Of a DNA stretch of 64,000 nt, positions 1 through 11,208 are shown in pieces; positions within the stretch are counted from its first letter, which is position 1; every line of letters starts with the position of its first letter. A program made the position numbers and the translations under genes. The notes below the pieces were generated by a model that saw only the letters and a program-made list of their open reading frames with translations, ran no database searches and was not told the DNA's origin. Source of the stretch: Periplaneta americana (Eukaryota > Arthropoda > Insecta > Blattodea > Blattidae); contig NC_091120.1 in NCBI RefSeq assembly GCF_040183065.1, forward strand, positions 22,229,708-22,293,707, given 5' to 3'.

Positions 1-336
1 ATTATATTATTATACAAATATTAAACGAATTCGATACTTAATTTTATAATGTATTATATCTGAAATATAAAATATTATTATTACAACTAGTTTGTCACTG
101 AGAAATAAGGAAAAGCTGTTAACTTGAATTTATATGAAGCAAAGCATTACTGGATTATGCAGTAAGGTAGGCGATGTTTGGATCCTGTACCTTAACTCTA
201 TTCTCAATTATTATCTTAGCGTATGCTCGATTACACTACCTCTAGCGCTTGAAAGTGGAACTAGCCGCTGGCGCACAGAGAAACAAAACACAGGAAAATT
301 CGCTCAGTGTCCATTCTTTATAATCCCTATTCGCCG
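1..336 (+). mobile_element. hAT-type nonautonomous element, copy 1 (partial)
   Basis: Left-truncated by the window. It shares its sequence with 11588-11756 and, inverted, with 42982-43380 (markers: ATTAAACGAATTCGATAC, TAGCGTATGCTCGATTACAC, TGTCCATTCTTTATAATCCC). The right end CCCTATTCGCCG corresponds to the terminal repeat of the fuller copy at 11209. No coding capacity is seen. Confidence 0.7.
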
Positions 337-570
337 GGCAGGTTTTCCACTGGATAACCAGGATTCTCCAGTCTTTCCTATTTTGTGCCTTCCTCTTTGT
401 CTCTGCATATGATCCATATATCCCAGAACTCCTCCCATTTACCATTCCTTCCAGTATATCCTTCACTAGACAGTTTCTTTTCAGCCAGTGACTGAACCAA
501 TTCCTTTTTTCCTCTCCCTGATCAGTTTCTTCTCCCACGCTTTCCAATACAGCTTATTTCTTATTCTATC
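337..570 (-). pseudogene. LINE reverse-transcriptase tail fragment
   Basis: The minus-strand translation gives RNWFSHWLKRNCLVKDILEG, then a Lys/Arg-rich stretch. This is the C-terminal end typical of insect non-LTR reverse-transcriptase polyproteins, and the same family as the plus-strand fragment at 8040-8465. It abuts the hAT-type element end and is broken by frameshifts. It is an old fragment with no function expected. Confidence 0.55.
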
Positions 571-1722
571 TATCCATTTCGTATGCTCCATTCTTCTCCA
601 TATTCACTTTCAATTACTTCTTCTATTTGCTTCTCTTCATATTCTCTATTCCTTTTTCATAGATCTGTTAAGAGGGAGAAGAAATTCTGTCCTAACAAAA
701 AAAATTGTAGAACAGTCGGAAAATATTTAAATGAGACATTATGTAGGTTATTTAGATATTTCATGTAGTATTTAGTTTTTTTTTTTTTTGTCTGTCTTTG
801 CATTTGCAAAAGATCAGTATTGTTTGACATAATGTTTTTTTATTATTATTGTTTCAGGTCATTCGGGGGAACAGTATCGTTATGTTGGAATCATTAGATC
901 GAGTTTGAACATTGTGACTCAGGTATTACCTGGATCTAATTATGTAATGTATGCTTGTGTTTGTATGTTTGTAAGTTCAGTATGTAATACACAATAAATA
1001 AATCGTCTCTTTTTATAAAGTGAATTTATTTTTTAACAATCGTATATACTTCAATCACAAAGTTTCTCTGTTAACAAGAAATTTTGATTTTATACACACG
1101 ATATCATAAGAGCTTCACTAATTATCAAGTCCAGACCTAACAGACTATTTTATTTTCTGGAAGATGCAGTGTGTGATGAGAAATTCTGAGTTTCAAGCTT
1201 CTGCAATGTGAAGGAGACAATCTACAAAAATAGAGTTTGTATAACTATTGTAAAATTGAAACTGAACATATACAGTAATCTTTGCTTGTTTCTTTGTGAG
1301 TTACATCAGCAATCAAAACAAGGAAATAATTATGTTAGCTGTCTGTGTTAAGGCTTGACATGACAGCCACTGTTCCTATCATGTAAGTACCTTTAATACC
1401 ATATCCAGCTAGTTTCAAAGGGTTCAATCGTTTTTAAGTTGATTTCTTGAAAATGTAATAAGTATATGAGTTTGATAATTTCTCTTCTTGTAAGTTTTTA
1501 TGTTACAGCTTGTCCAGAATTACATGATGCAGAACAACTGTGAGACACTGTCAGAACTATCTTCAATGATCAATGCTCTTTCTGGCAGTATGCACCAATA
1601 AGTCATTCTTAACACCTTTCTCAGGCAGAAATAAAACATTTCTAAGACAAGTTACTCATCCCCATTGGGTAAACACCAATGGCAAGCAGTGACTCAAAAT
1701 ATAGATGAAGCAATTTCCTAAA
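571..1722. other. no gene seen; A+T-rich
   Basis: No coding region, terminal repeat or RNA gene is recognised. The stretch includes a T-run near 776 and AATAAATAAAT near 992. Open frames here are short and lack codon structure. Confidence 0.5.
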
Positions 1723-1828
1723 TTATTATTATTATTATTATTATTATTATCATCATCATCATCATCATCATCATCGATATATCATATTGTTACTATTACT
1801 ATTACTACTGCTGCTGCTGCTGCTGCTG

Positions 1829-1859
<31 letters not shown>

Positions 1860-1894
1860 CCACCGCCACTGTGACCACCACCACCACCACCACC
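1723..1894. repeat. compound trinucleotide microsatellite
   Basis: Successive blocks of (ATT)n, (ATC)n, (TAC)n/(TGC)n and (CAC)n stand next to one another. The apparent poly-Leu, poly-Ala and poly-His peptides here are microsatellite frames, not proteins. Confidence 0.9.
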
Positions 1895-2920
1895 ACTTCG
1901 ATACTAATAGCAGCTGTTTGTTTTAATTACAAAAGTTTACTTATATTTGCTGAAGTATCAGTTTTATCAGAAGTTGAACTGCATCGTTCTTTCTTGCAAT
2001 GCCAAATTTATAGTGAAAACTTATAAATGAGTGGAACACTTAAGTTATAAGTGAGCCACTCATATCTGTTTCTTCCAATTGGGGAGAACTCTAGCTGTCG
2101 CTAAAGTAATTTCTGACAAATTGTAGAAGCAGCCGATGTACTTACAACCAGCTGATATCAAAGTGAAGTATCATTTGAATTTGGTTTGCAATAAATTTAA
2201 TTAGCTTCTACAGGGACAGCAACTTTGTAACAATATGATGATCAGTCCGCATTCAATTCCTCTCTTGACTCTAACATCCCGTATCTTAATTACACATTTC
2301 CTTTTTACAAAGCCTTAGTTCTGCAGACCTTTTCTGAATCACATGTGGCACAGGTTAATAACCACTGCCTTAGAGTAACAATCTTGTATTGTTTTAGTAT
2401 ATATTAATAAGATGTATGAAGAAAATCATATTAAGGGCTTTTGGTACTGTAATTATATAGTAAAACTTCTTTTATACGTTTCACGTTTATGCATTTTTCA
2501 CATATATTCGTTTTTTTTCTGAGGTCCTGGAAAAATTCATATAATTTCCATGTTAATTTATTTCAGATATACACTTTTCGTTTTTTGCATTTATACAATC
2601 ATATTTTAAATATCAGGAGATACAAAACGTCATTTGTAAATTTTAAATTATTTTGCTCGAATTATATAAGAGCTTGAAAATACAGTACATATTCATTGTT
2701 ATGATGTGGCCAGCTTTGAAATTCGTGGAAATTCGAAGCTGTCATGCTTGTCCTAGTACATGATAGCTTCAGAAAACTGGTTATGTGTGATTGGGAGAAT
2801 CCATTCACAGAGGAGGGAAAAGTATGTGAGCAAATTCCCATCTCATGGATTGCCGAACATAAGGAAGAAATGGAACATATTAAACAGTGAGGATCTGGCA
2901 TCAAAGCTGTGACCACACTG
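1895..2920. other. no gene seen
   Basis: A+T-rich sequence up to the left target-site duplication of the MULE at 2921. Short open frames only, and none resembles a known family. Confidence 0.45.
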
Positions 2921-3000
2921 AATAAAACTCGGTTCCGGACAATTGGCCAGAGAAAATTGGTAACTGGGACATTTGGACACAGAAAATTAATAATAATAGG

Positions 3001-3054
3001 GACAATTCGCCACAGATAGACAATTTGCCACAGATAGACAATTTGCCACACCGT
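3001..3054. repeat. three 18-bp tandem repeats in MULE terminus
   Basis: Three consecutive 18-bp units of the form GACAATTYGCCACAGATA, the third diverging at its end. Related motifs occur inverted in the other terminus (3721-3780). Confidence 0.85.
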
Positions 3055-3621
3055 CCATTATCCAAAAATGGGACCGTAACAATTTATTTAAATGTGAATT
3101 AGTGGCAAATATGATAACTTTCACGTTGTCCTCCGGTTGAAAATACAACAACCACCTTTCTCCTTGTACAGTCTTAGTGTATCTGTCGGCTATAACGTTC
3201 AGTTCGTCAATATTCCTTGGTTCAGGTGGTAGGTGCAGCTTCCTGGCACGGCGCACAGTTTTTTTAATAGATGGTTTCTTCGGTAGATTCACATTGGCTT
3301 CGCTTGCAATACGCTGTAACTCATTTGAATAATGACAGACGTTGGTTCTCAGGGAGTCCCCGCCCTTTCCTTCATGTTCTCTACACATTCCTTTGCCTTA
3401 ATCCTTCCCCAGTCTGCAGAATGATTCTTGTGTTCAGACGGTTCTTTGACGACACTGCTTCCACCTTCTGATAACGTGACTGTTGCATTACACCCGCCAC
3501 GCATGTCACGGCGCCAAACAACTCCATTCTTATTTTCTGTAAGTCTCGTGTACATGTAGCCAAGATATGTTAATTTGTCAGAGCCTCTTTCTGATTTTGT
3601 GAAGCAAATTTCTTCCCCCAT
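3050..3621 (-). pseudogene. FLYWCH / MULE transposase N-terminal remnant
   Basis: The minus translation starts MGEEICFTKSERGSDKLTYL and has a FLYWCH zinc-finger-like pattern (YLGYMYTR, VVWRRDMRGGC, HKNH). After a one-base frameshift in the G-run near 3350 it continues with YSNELQRIASEANVNLPKK and SHFWIMDGV, the start of a MULE transposase core. It ends in the terminal-repeat motifs, so the catalytic domain is missing. FLYWCH-MULE proteins are common insect transposon products. This copy is internally deleted and frameshifted and cannot make an active enzyme. Confidence 0.7.
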
Positions 3622-3800
3622 AGTTCCTATTTAGTTTACAGCTTCTGGATTTGTCTTGTGTTACCATAGAAATATATTATAAATTGTTGTGAATTTGAGT
3701 ATTGCCTTGACTTATAATGTGTGGCGAATTGTCTTTGACACGAATTTCAATTATGTGGCGAGTTGCCTCTGTGGCCAGTTGTCCCCAACCCAATAAAACT

Positions 3801-4450
3801 ATCCTAACACCCATTCAAACTAAAAATATTACCATGGTCTTTTACGAGCAAACAAAAGCAAGCTGTTCAAAATAAATTACCTCTTCTTTAATACAGTAAT
3901 CACGTGTTATTAAAATGTGCTATTTCAAGTGTTGCTAAATGCCATCTCAGTTACAATATGTGTTTTTTCCACGCTTTTTTTTTTTTTTTTTCAGATCTCC
4001 TTAAAAACGTATAAATGAAGATTTATTGTAGTTACTTTGCGAGGTGATAAGAATGAATTACACAGTTTATATTAATCTTCATATTTTATTATGAAAATGG
4101 GTCTCTGGACAAAACCATTCATTCACCTTTTTTTATTCGTAACATCTAAAATCGAGACCCTTTAACAGTTACATGATAGATATTGTACAATAATATTTAC
4201 AGCTATTAAATTGTTTAATGTTTTCATCATGTTGAGTGAGTAGTGAAGTACTACAGTATGCAGCCTTAAATGACATTGTTAATACAAACTATTAACCAAA
4301 TAGTTGCAGACAATATAAATAAATGTAACTATAAAGTATACTTTCTAGACCATAATATACATCAGTACTTTGAGTTTGGAAAATTTTTTTGGTATATATT
4401 TTCATTAGGTGTTTTGATTGGAATATATCAGTTTCACTGTCATCCCATTA
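3801..4450. other. no gene seen
   Basis: A+T-rich DNA with a T-run near 3977. No domain, RNA or terminal repeat recognised. Confidence 0.45.
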
Positions 4451-4460
4451 AACTGAAATA

Positions 4461-4717
4461 GTCCACACCTGTGGAGTAACGGTCAGCGCGTCTGGCCGCG
4501 AAACCAGGTGGCTCGGGTTCGAATCCCGGTCGGGGCAAGTTACCTGGTTGAGGTTTTTTCCGGGGTTTTCCCTCAACCCAATATGAGCAAATGCTGGGTA
4601 ACTTTCGGTGCTGGACCCTGGACTCATTTCACCGGCATTATCACCTTCATTTCATTCAGACGCTAAATAACCTAGATGTTGATACAGCGTCGTAAAATAA
4701 CCCAATAAAAAAAAAAA
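4461..4717 (+). mobile_element. tRNA-derived SINE with 10-bp TSD
   Basis: A 257-bp element between direct repeats AACTGAAATA (4451-4460, 4718-4727), ending in a poly(A) run. The head has tRNA-like promoter boxes: an A-box-like GTGGAGTAACGGTCAGCGCG and a B box GGTTCGAATCC. The body has TTACCTGGTTGAGG and CCTCAACCCAATATGAGCAA. Related copies lie at 6485 and 24902. It would be transcribed by RNA polymerase III and copied by a LINE. Confidence 0.85.
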
Positions 4718-4727
4718 AACTGAAATA

Positions 4728-5622
4728 CATCAAAGAGCAATTAAACATAATAAATCTATTTATTGAGCACTTTCGTAGGTTAATTTTTGTGTGGTGGAAA
4801 GTTGTAATAGTAGTCGAAGGTAATGTGTTTTTGTTCTCAGGGTTTTGCCTTGTAAATTAAATTATGTGCTCTTTAGTGTCATGATCATGTGTACTCACGA
4901 CACCACATTTTGTAATTTTTAAATTATGTTGAGCAAATATTAGGCCACTATGTATAGTATGCAGTCCTGAAACTGTATAAAAGTACTTGTAGGTCTCGGA
5001 GATATAGCGTTTATTATGGATGCTCACTTTAGAAACTGAAAACACGGATAACAAGATAAAATACTCGAAAAATATTAGGCTTAGGCAAATGAAATTCGGA
5101 GTCATGAAAGGTAATGGTCATGGCTGTATTATTAATTTACAGTTTATTTATAAGACATTGCAAAAGTTTGTGATGATATTGGGAGCAATATGATTGTGAA
5201 TGCTCATGTCAAGTGTGATTATTATTTTTACAGAGGGGAAAGGGAAGAAATTTTATGGCTCTCTTAGTTGTTGCTCTCTGTTTCTGTCTGTTTCTTTACT
5301 TAGATTAGATTTCAAATTCTTGTATGCTCGTAGAGTTCTATAGCTGTGCTTTTATAGTGTTTTAAAAGTATTAATATGATTTGTTATAGCTCAATTTTTT
5401 TTTTTTTTGCTATTTTCCTTAACAATACATTTTTATACTCAATTTGACGAATAACAATGTAAAGCTAACAAAGGTTTCATTTTAGAGCAAAGATCTATCA
5501 GAAATTTATACAGAAGGATCATTCAAAATGCAGAACCTATGTCTTCAAAAAGTGATCTTGGTAGTTGTGTGAAGACGAACATTAAATTGTAATCATGGAA
5601 AAAAAAAGGAAAGCTATTTCCT
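4728..5622. other. no gene seen
   Basis: A+T-rich sequence with a T-run near 5395. The minus-strand open frame at 4857-5105 has no recognisable motif. Confidence 0.4.
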
Positions 5623-5630
5623 ATTACAAT

Positions 5631-6281
5631 TAGTGCTGTTGATTGATCAAAATATTTAATCGATTAACTATTTGAATTTAATCGATTAATCGATACATTG
5701 AAACTGAAAACTGACCACAGAAAACTGATTATTTTCCTTTATCAAACTGAACACACAACCTTCGTATACAAACTCAGTACAGAAACTGCAACTGCAAAAG
5801 TACAGCGGTCGAAACAGGAGACTGGCCTCTATTGTAATCGAATTACCACATTTTAGAAAGAGAAGGAGATAGTTACGCTCTCACTTATACACAGTGTAGA
5901 CATGGCTATTTTATAAGGGATGAGGGGGACGAATTCCAGAAAAGTATATATTTCACATGCTAGGAAGATGTGTTTCAACTTTCAATAGAGGTAGACTAGG
6001 TCACTATCCTCATATCTCCATCTCTTTCTGAAGTGTTTGTGCAAAGATTTTCCCTACGCTACCTGTTTTGCAGTTAGAAAATAACAGTACTGTTATGCTT
6101 TTAAGTAAGCAATTTCCGGGAGAGGAATATTGTCGGAATGTTTAATATGAGTTTGTATTAACAAAATAATAATTAATATTAACTACAACCGATTAATTTT
6201 AATTGACTCGATTAAATATTTTTTATCGATTGATCTTACAACAGAAGTCGATCGATTAATCAATTAGATCCCACAACACTA
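5631..6281. mobile_element. hAT-like element, 651 bp, 8-bp TSD
   Basis: The ends are TAGTGCTGTTG at left and CAACACTA at right. The flanks ATTACAAT (5623-5630) and ATTATAAT (6282-6289) are an 8-bp duplication with one mismatch, as in hAT transposons. Subterminal regions are rich in AATCGATTAA motifs on both sides. The inside is noncoding. Confidence 0.72.
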
Positions 6282-6484
6282 ATTATAATCATACCTCGAA
6301 ATATGAATGAATGAATGGCTGATTTGTCCCTAAAGGGCTAAGTTCTCCTCTTGTGAGGGATAGCTCGGTAAGACTCACCAGGGAGCTAGTCCACGTAAGT
6401 GGTTTGCTTCATTGGGATTCGCTCAATTCTAGGCAGTCATTCCTCGAAATATAGATACTCTCAAATTAATTTCCAAGGAAGTAC

Positions 6485-6744
6485 AAAGTCCATCACTGTG
6501 GAGAAATGGTTGGCATGTCTGATAGTGAAACAAGTGGGCTTGGGTTCAAATCCTTGTTGGGACAAGTTACTTGGTTGAGAATTTTTTTCAGGGTTTTCCC
6601 TCAACCCATTAAGAGCAAATTCTTGATAATATTCGACGCTGAACCCAGGACTCATTTCGCTGCCATTATCAACTTCATCTTATTCAGACACTAGATAATC
6701 ATAGCAGTTGATAAAGATTCGTAAAATAAATCAATTAAACGAAA
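6485..6744 (+). mobile_element. tRNA-derived SINE, older copy
   Basis: Same family as 4461: CACTGTGGAGAAATGGTTGG head, GGTTCAAATCC B box, CAAGTTACTTGGTTGAG body, CTCAACCCATTAAGAGCAA. It is flanked by near repeats AAGGAAGTAC / AAGGATGTAC. Its divergence from the 4461 copy suggests greater age. Confidence 0.75.
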
Positions 6745-7217
6745 AAGGATGTACCATGGGAAAAGAGAGGAATTATCATTTGTAGTTGGAATAAGTTATA
6801 TGTAAGCAAAGGGAGGGGATGCTTTCTGTTAAAGGAAATTTCCTTCATCTTCCTTTAATGGTAACTTCACAGTTAAGACATTGGACTGCAAGTTTGAAGG
6901 TTGCGGGTAATTTTCCAATTGCTCATGGATTTCCTCCATTGATCTAGTCCTTCTGGGTGCACTTTCGCCTTGGAGTTGTTCAGCCTTTAAAGGTGCTTAC
7001 ACACACAGCGAATGAACAACAAACGACTGGATTTGCTGATTGAAATCGGAACGTGTGGATGACGCAGCAAAGGCAAACTGATCGTTTGATTTGCCTTCGG
7101 TAGTGATCCGTCACTTGTCGGTACATCAAAGGAAGTTGGTATTCATTGTGGACGGGATTTGCCACTTGTTTGCAGTTCATAGCAGAACGCAGTGGTTAGT
7201 TTAATTTCACCAACAGG

Positions 7218-7310
7218 ATGTCGAAACTGGTCTGGACTGAAGAAGCTGTTATCAAACTTATTGATGTATATAGGGATCAGGAAATTTTATGGCCCTATTT
7301 TGCACAGTAA
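7218..7310 (+). pseudogene. MADF/Myb-like DNA-binding peptide remnant
   Basis: ATG opens a 30-residue frame beginning MSKLVWTEEAVIKLIDVYRD, followed by QEILWPYFAQ and a stop. The WTEE...LIDVYRD...LW pattern is the start of a MADF/Myb-SANT domain as carried by PIF/Harbinger elements. The rest of the domain is lost. Confidence 0.55.
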
Positions 7311-7489
7311 TATTTCGAAGACTGTTTCTGATATGCGACAAAAATTATGAAACTGTCCCGATTCAATTCGACATAAATCATGAAGTCAGTCAGTACCTCT
7401 ATATCGATTGCAACTTTCGTAGAGTGACACCTGTTTTTTAACTTTCTTTTTGTTAAACTGCCTATAATAATAACAGCGGTTACACTTGC

Positions 7490-7784
7490 TATAATTCTGT
7501 GGCCGGGAGGAAAAAGGTCTTAAGTCAATTTTTTTTGTGAAAATGAGAATTTTATATATTCTGAAAGCGGAAACAATTCTCTACAATCTGGTAAAAACGG
7601 TTAAAGTCAAATAAGACTCTTGACTGGATTTATAGAGCATTATCTAATGTCTAAGTACTTTTTGAATCGAATAAAGGACTTAAGAATATTTATTTTAATA
7701 CTTCATTCCTTTTTATATTATAAAAATCTCATTTTCACAAAAACATTGACTTAAAACCTTTTTCCTCCCAGCCACAGAATTATA
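7490..7784. mobile_element. MITE with ~65-bp terminal inverted repeats, nested
   Basis: Left arm ATAATTCTGTGGCCGGGAGG and right arm CCTCCCAGCCACAGAATTAT continue as inverted repeats through GTGAAAATGAGAATTTTATA. TA flanks both sides. It interrupts the Harbinger-like element. Confidence 0.78.
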
Positions 7785-8039
7785 TCTTTGTCTGCCATTA
7801 CTGTGGATAATCAGCAAACGTGAATGTTCTCTGAACATTTGCTGATGATTTGTATGTTGCCTTGAACAGCGAACGAACAACGATGTTTTGCTTCATCATT
7901 TGTTCACTATGTGTGTACGCACCTTAACAGAAATGAGTACAGCTACTCAGTGGGAGTCTTGCCATCCTAATCAGCTTTCGGGATTTTTAGTAAAATAGCT
8001 TTGATTTGGTTATTATTATAATAAATCTGAAGTCTGTGA

Positions 8040-8465
8040 TTTCTGTTAGAAATATGGGGCAGAAACATGGACATTACATCAAAGTGAATAGAAATGACTG
8101 GAAGCATTTGAAATGTGGATATGGAGAATAATGGAGCATATGAAATAATCAAACAGCCCGGAAAATGAATCTAGATCAATAAGAAATGGAGCTGTGTTGG
8201 AAAGAGTGGGTGAAGAAAGAATGATGTTGAAACTGATCAGGAAGAAAAGAAATTGGCTGGGCCACTGGCTAAGAAAAAACTACTACTGAAGGATACACTG
8301 GAAGGAATGGTGAACGGGAGAAGAGTTCAGGGCAAAAGAAGATATCAGATAAGAGACGACATTAAGATGCGAATCATATATGGAGAATAAGAGGAAGGTG
8401 GAAAATAGGGAAGATTGGAGAATGCTGGGTTTGCAGTGAAAGACCTGCCCTTGGGCAGAAAAACT
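8040..8465 (+). pseudogene. LINE reverse-transcriptase tail fragment
   Basis: Translation across frameshifts gives WTLHQSE, VLERVGEERMMLKLIRKK, NWLGHWLRK and DTLEGMVNGRRVQGKR, ending in ERPALGQK. This is the C-terminal region of an insect LINE polyprotein, in the same family as 337-570 but opposite in strand. It is decayed. Confidence 0.65.
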
Positions 8466-10038
8466 ATGAATGAGTCTTATAATATGTTTGGATTATCCGC
8501 TTAACTTTAAGTAGCTTTGTAGTTTGAAAGGAATGTTAAATGAAGAATTGTCTTAATCTCCTTTTTAACATTGCTTAAATTGAAGAGCAGTAATGTTGAT
8601 TGTAAAGGAAGTGAGAAATAAGTAATAGACGTTTCCCATCAATATGAATCTTTTTTGTACAAGTGATATGTGCGATATTTTTGGCAGGTTATCTTTTAAT
8701 TGGCCTATATCTTGATGTTAATCTTCCAGCTATTTAGTTTGTTAGCATGTTGAAACTGTGAAATATTCCGAAATGAGGCCTTTAGCATGAATTAAGACAT
8801 TTTCAACTAAATTCGCGAAATATGTATTGGAATTTTAGCAAACTCACAGTTTAGTTTTTTTTACTTGAACCGTGTTAGGAAAAACATAAAAAACAATGCC
8901 AGAAGAGGAGATGGTCAAGCAATGACCAAAATTCTATACCATCCAAGCTTCGATAATTGACAAAAAAGTTATGGAAAAGGTAAAGAAAATTGCTGCTATA
9001 TATGATTTTGTTTTGCCACAAATTAGGTTCCTTGCTAATCTATTGAAGCAATAGTTTCTTTTATGATGTATTTCACATTTACTGTTCTGAAATGGATTCG
9101 GAACACCTCAAAATCTGTGCTTCAGTGGCTGGTCATGATAATATCTTTGAAAAATATTGGAGTGCAAGAGGTCAAATGACTTTATTGTCAAACGCCTGGC
9201 ATTAGAAAACAACAACAACATTTACTGTTCTTAGCAGGGGGAGGGATGAAGTTGAAGCCTATTATCCAAATATCCATGTGCTGTAATCACTATTTACAAT
9301 ATACGTTTAATAGTTTGAGTAGTTTTCTTCAGTCAGTAACTATGTTTTCTCAATATGTATTTGTTACATGAAAAACACTTTAATATGATACACTTTGCCT
9401 TCTTTGCTATGGATATTGTTTTCTGATTTGGATTTCTATCTTCTTGCAATATGTATAACTTATTGAACAATTTTTTTTCTTCCATTCATAAGAACAACAG
9501 ATTAGGTCTACTTGAGATATGTTTGATATCTGAAGTGTCATCTGTTTTAGCAATTTACATAGAAAATATTTATGATTTCTCTAAATGATGTAAGCTGTCG
9601 TAAATTCAGGAGAAAAATGTGATTAGAATTTTTGTACCAACCAGATATGGGACATACATAGTTAATTTTTCAGTAATTATAAAGGAAAGAAAAAATTGGT
9701 ATCATTGTTAACTTTTATCTTTATATTAACATTCCTTTCATTTTTTAAATTATCATGTATAACATCTAAATCTTTCATCTATAGTGTTATCATGGAAGCC
9801 ATATGGGGCCATACATTGTATGGGAACCTAGAATCTTTTAATGAACCGTATGGGGAAGAGAAAATTTTGCGTATATGGGTGCCTAAGTTTTGTACATGGA
9901 GATCTGTACTGATCTTAGATCATCTCTTGCAGTTCCTAATAGGCCTATATCTTCTTTGATGTTCATAAACATAAATGGTCCACCTCTACAGTGCTGGAAT
10001 CCAGAAGTTTATATAAAAAATGGTATTTTTCCAGAAAA
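8466..10038. other. no gene seen; LINE 3' tail near 9130-9222
   Basis: Mostly A+T-rich unique-looking sequence. Around 9160-9222 the run ATGACTTTATTGTCAAACGC followed by CTGGCATTAGAAAACAACAA resembles a LINE 3' end. A related tail is at 15715-15775. Confidence 0.4.
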
Positions 10039-10530
10039 GCTACACCAAAGGAGACAATTTTCGTTTGCTTCACTGGCTTCTGTGTGATGTATATAGTGAT
10101 AAACATATGATTTTAATGAATTATACGTCACCCAAACATCGTAAGATGAAGATTACATATGATTTTAGTTTGCAGCCATAAATATGTTCAACATAAAAAT
10201 CGTTTTGATACTTACCTGTTTATTCTAACGTATTATTGGTTAACACTTCCCCACTACTTGTTACTAATTACCAACATAACATATGAGAGGTCCAGAACAA
10301 ATTATTAGGGAAATGGTCTATTTCCCTAGTATTGCGTCCTGAACTTCTCAAGTGTAATATTTGTAACAAGTTGAAGGGACTACAATATTGCATTAGAATA
10401 TACCATACAGGTAAGTAGCAAACGATTTTTATGTTGATAGTGGCTGCAGACTAAAACTACTTGTTTGTCACTATATACATTTAACAGAAGCCAGTGAAGC
10501 AATGAGAAATTGTACTTTCTTTGGTGTAGC
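10039..10530. mobile_element. foldback element
   Basis: Imperfect inverted arms run from GCTACACCAAAGGAGACAAT at left to TTTCTTTGGTGTAGC at right, and also pair CACTGGCTTCTGTGTGATG with ACAGAAGCCAGTG. The left arm has an extra ~55 bp flanked by repeats of ATATGATTTTA. It abuts the Tc1 element at 10533. No coding content. Confidence 0.65.
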
Positions 10531-10532
10531 TA

Positions 10533-11108
10533 CAGACGTGGACAATTAGACTAAAACGTTTTTCTTGAAAACATAATATAATTCGTCATATCAACTATTA
10601 GTATAATTCACAGAGTCTCTATTGTTGTAAATATGATTGTTTACATCTTCTGGTATATTTTTCCAATGATTACGTATATTTTGTCTGGCTGTGTTGGTAC
10701 TACCGGTGTTTTAATTATATACTGCAGAAGATATTCAACAGTCTGTCCTCCCATGGCCTGCAAGAAGACCGGACATGAACGAAATTGAAAATCTGTGATC
10801 TATACTGAAGAAGAAAGTGAACAAGAAGAGGCTTACAGCAAAATATGGACTCATTTAAGCACTGCCTGATATCTGGCTAAATGATGCTGATATTCAAAGA
10901 AAGTGTCAAACTTTGGTTTCCAGCTCCCTGACAAAATCAACGTATTAATAAAAAATAAGGGAATGTTCACAAAATGTTAGTAACCTCCAGACTCAATTTT
11001 CTGTTCATTATTTCTGTGCAAAATACATTTTCGTTCATTATTTGTGCTGATAAATACAGCTTTGTTGCACATATACAGTAATTTAGTCTAATAATTTGTC
11101 CACGTCTG
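10533..11108 (+). mobile_element. Tc1-like element, internally deleted
   Basis: TA (10531-10532) then CAGACGTGGACAATTAGACT at left; ATAATTTGTCCACGTCTG then TA (11109-11110) at right. It is 576 bp, less than half of a full Tc1. It keeps the end of a transposase (next entry). Confidence 0.82.
10738..10950 (+). pseudogene. Tc1 transposase C-terminal remnant
   Basis: The reading frame gives LPWPARRPDMNEIENL with a stop where Trp is expected, then SILKKKVNKKRLTAKYGL and IQRKCQTLVSSSL. The RPD(M)NxIENLW block contains the last catalytic acidic position of Tc1 transposases. In-frame stops and loss of the N-terminus make it a dead copy. Confidence 0.75.
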
Positions 11109-11208
11109 TATTTATTTACTACTTCCTTGACATGAAAACATCCATCAAATGACTATTGAAGGGGGGGGGAAATAAAATGTATTTCAAGAGGGAAAATAAG
11201 GGGGAGGG

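Larger units (their letters stand above)
2930..3791 (-). mobile_element. MULE-type transposon, 862 bp, 9-bp TSD
   Basis: A perfect 9-bp direct repeat AATAAAACT (2921-2929 and 3792-3800) flanks imperfect terminal inverted repeats: left CGGTTCCGGACAATTGGCCA, right GGGTTGGGGACAACTGGCCA read inward. A 9-bp TSD is typical of the Mutator-like superfamily. Iterated GACAATTYGCCACA motifs lie in both termini. The inside carries a FLYWCH-type remnant in minus orientation. Confidence 0.8.
6991..7924 (+). mobile_element. PIF/Harbinger-like element with TAA target site
   Basis: Terminal repeats AGGTGCTTACACACACAGCG and, at the right, TATGTGTGTACGCACCT, flanked by TAA on both sides (6988-6990, 7925-7927). 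The 3-bp TAA target, and a MADF/Myb-like peptide inside, fit PIF/Harbinger. The transposase itself is absent. A second MITE is nested at 7490-7784. Confidence 0.68.

Noticed and set aside
1705..2026. Poly-Leu/poly-Ala/His-rich open frames
   Set aside because: They translate a compound trinucleotide microsatellite in successive frames and have no flanking domain.
9696..10087. Two overlapping plus-strand frames as a gene
   Set aside because: They run into the foldback arm, share no known motif and have no splice support.
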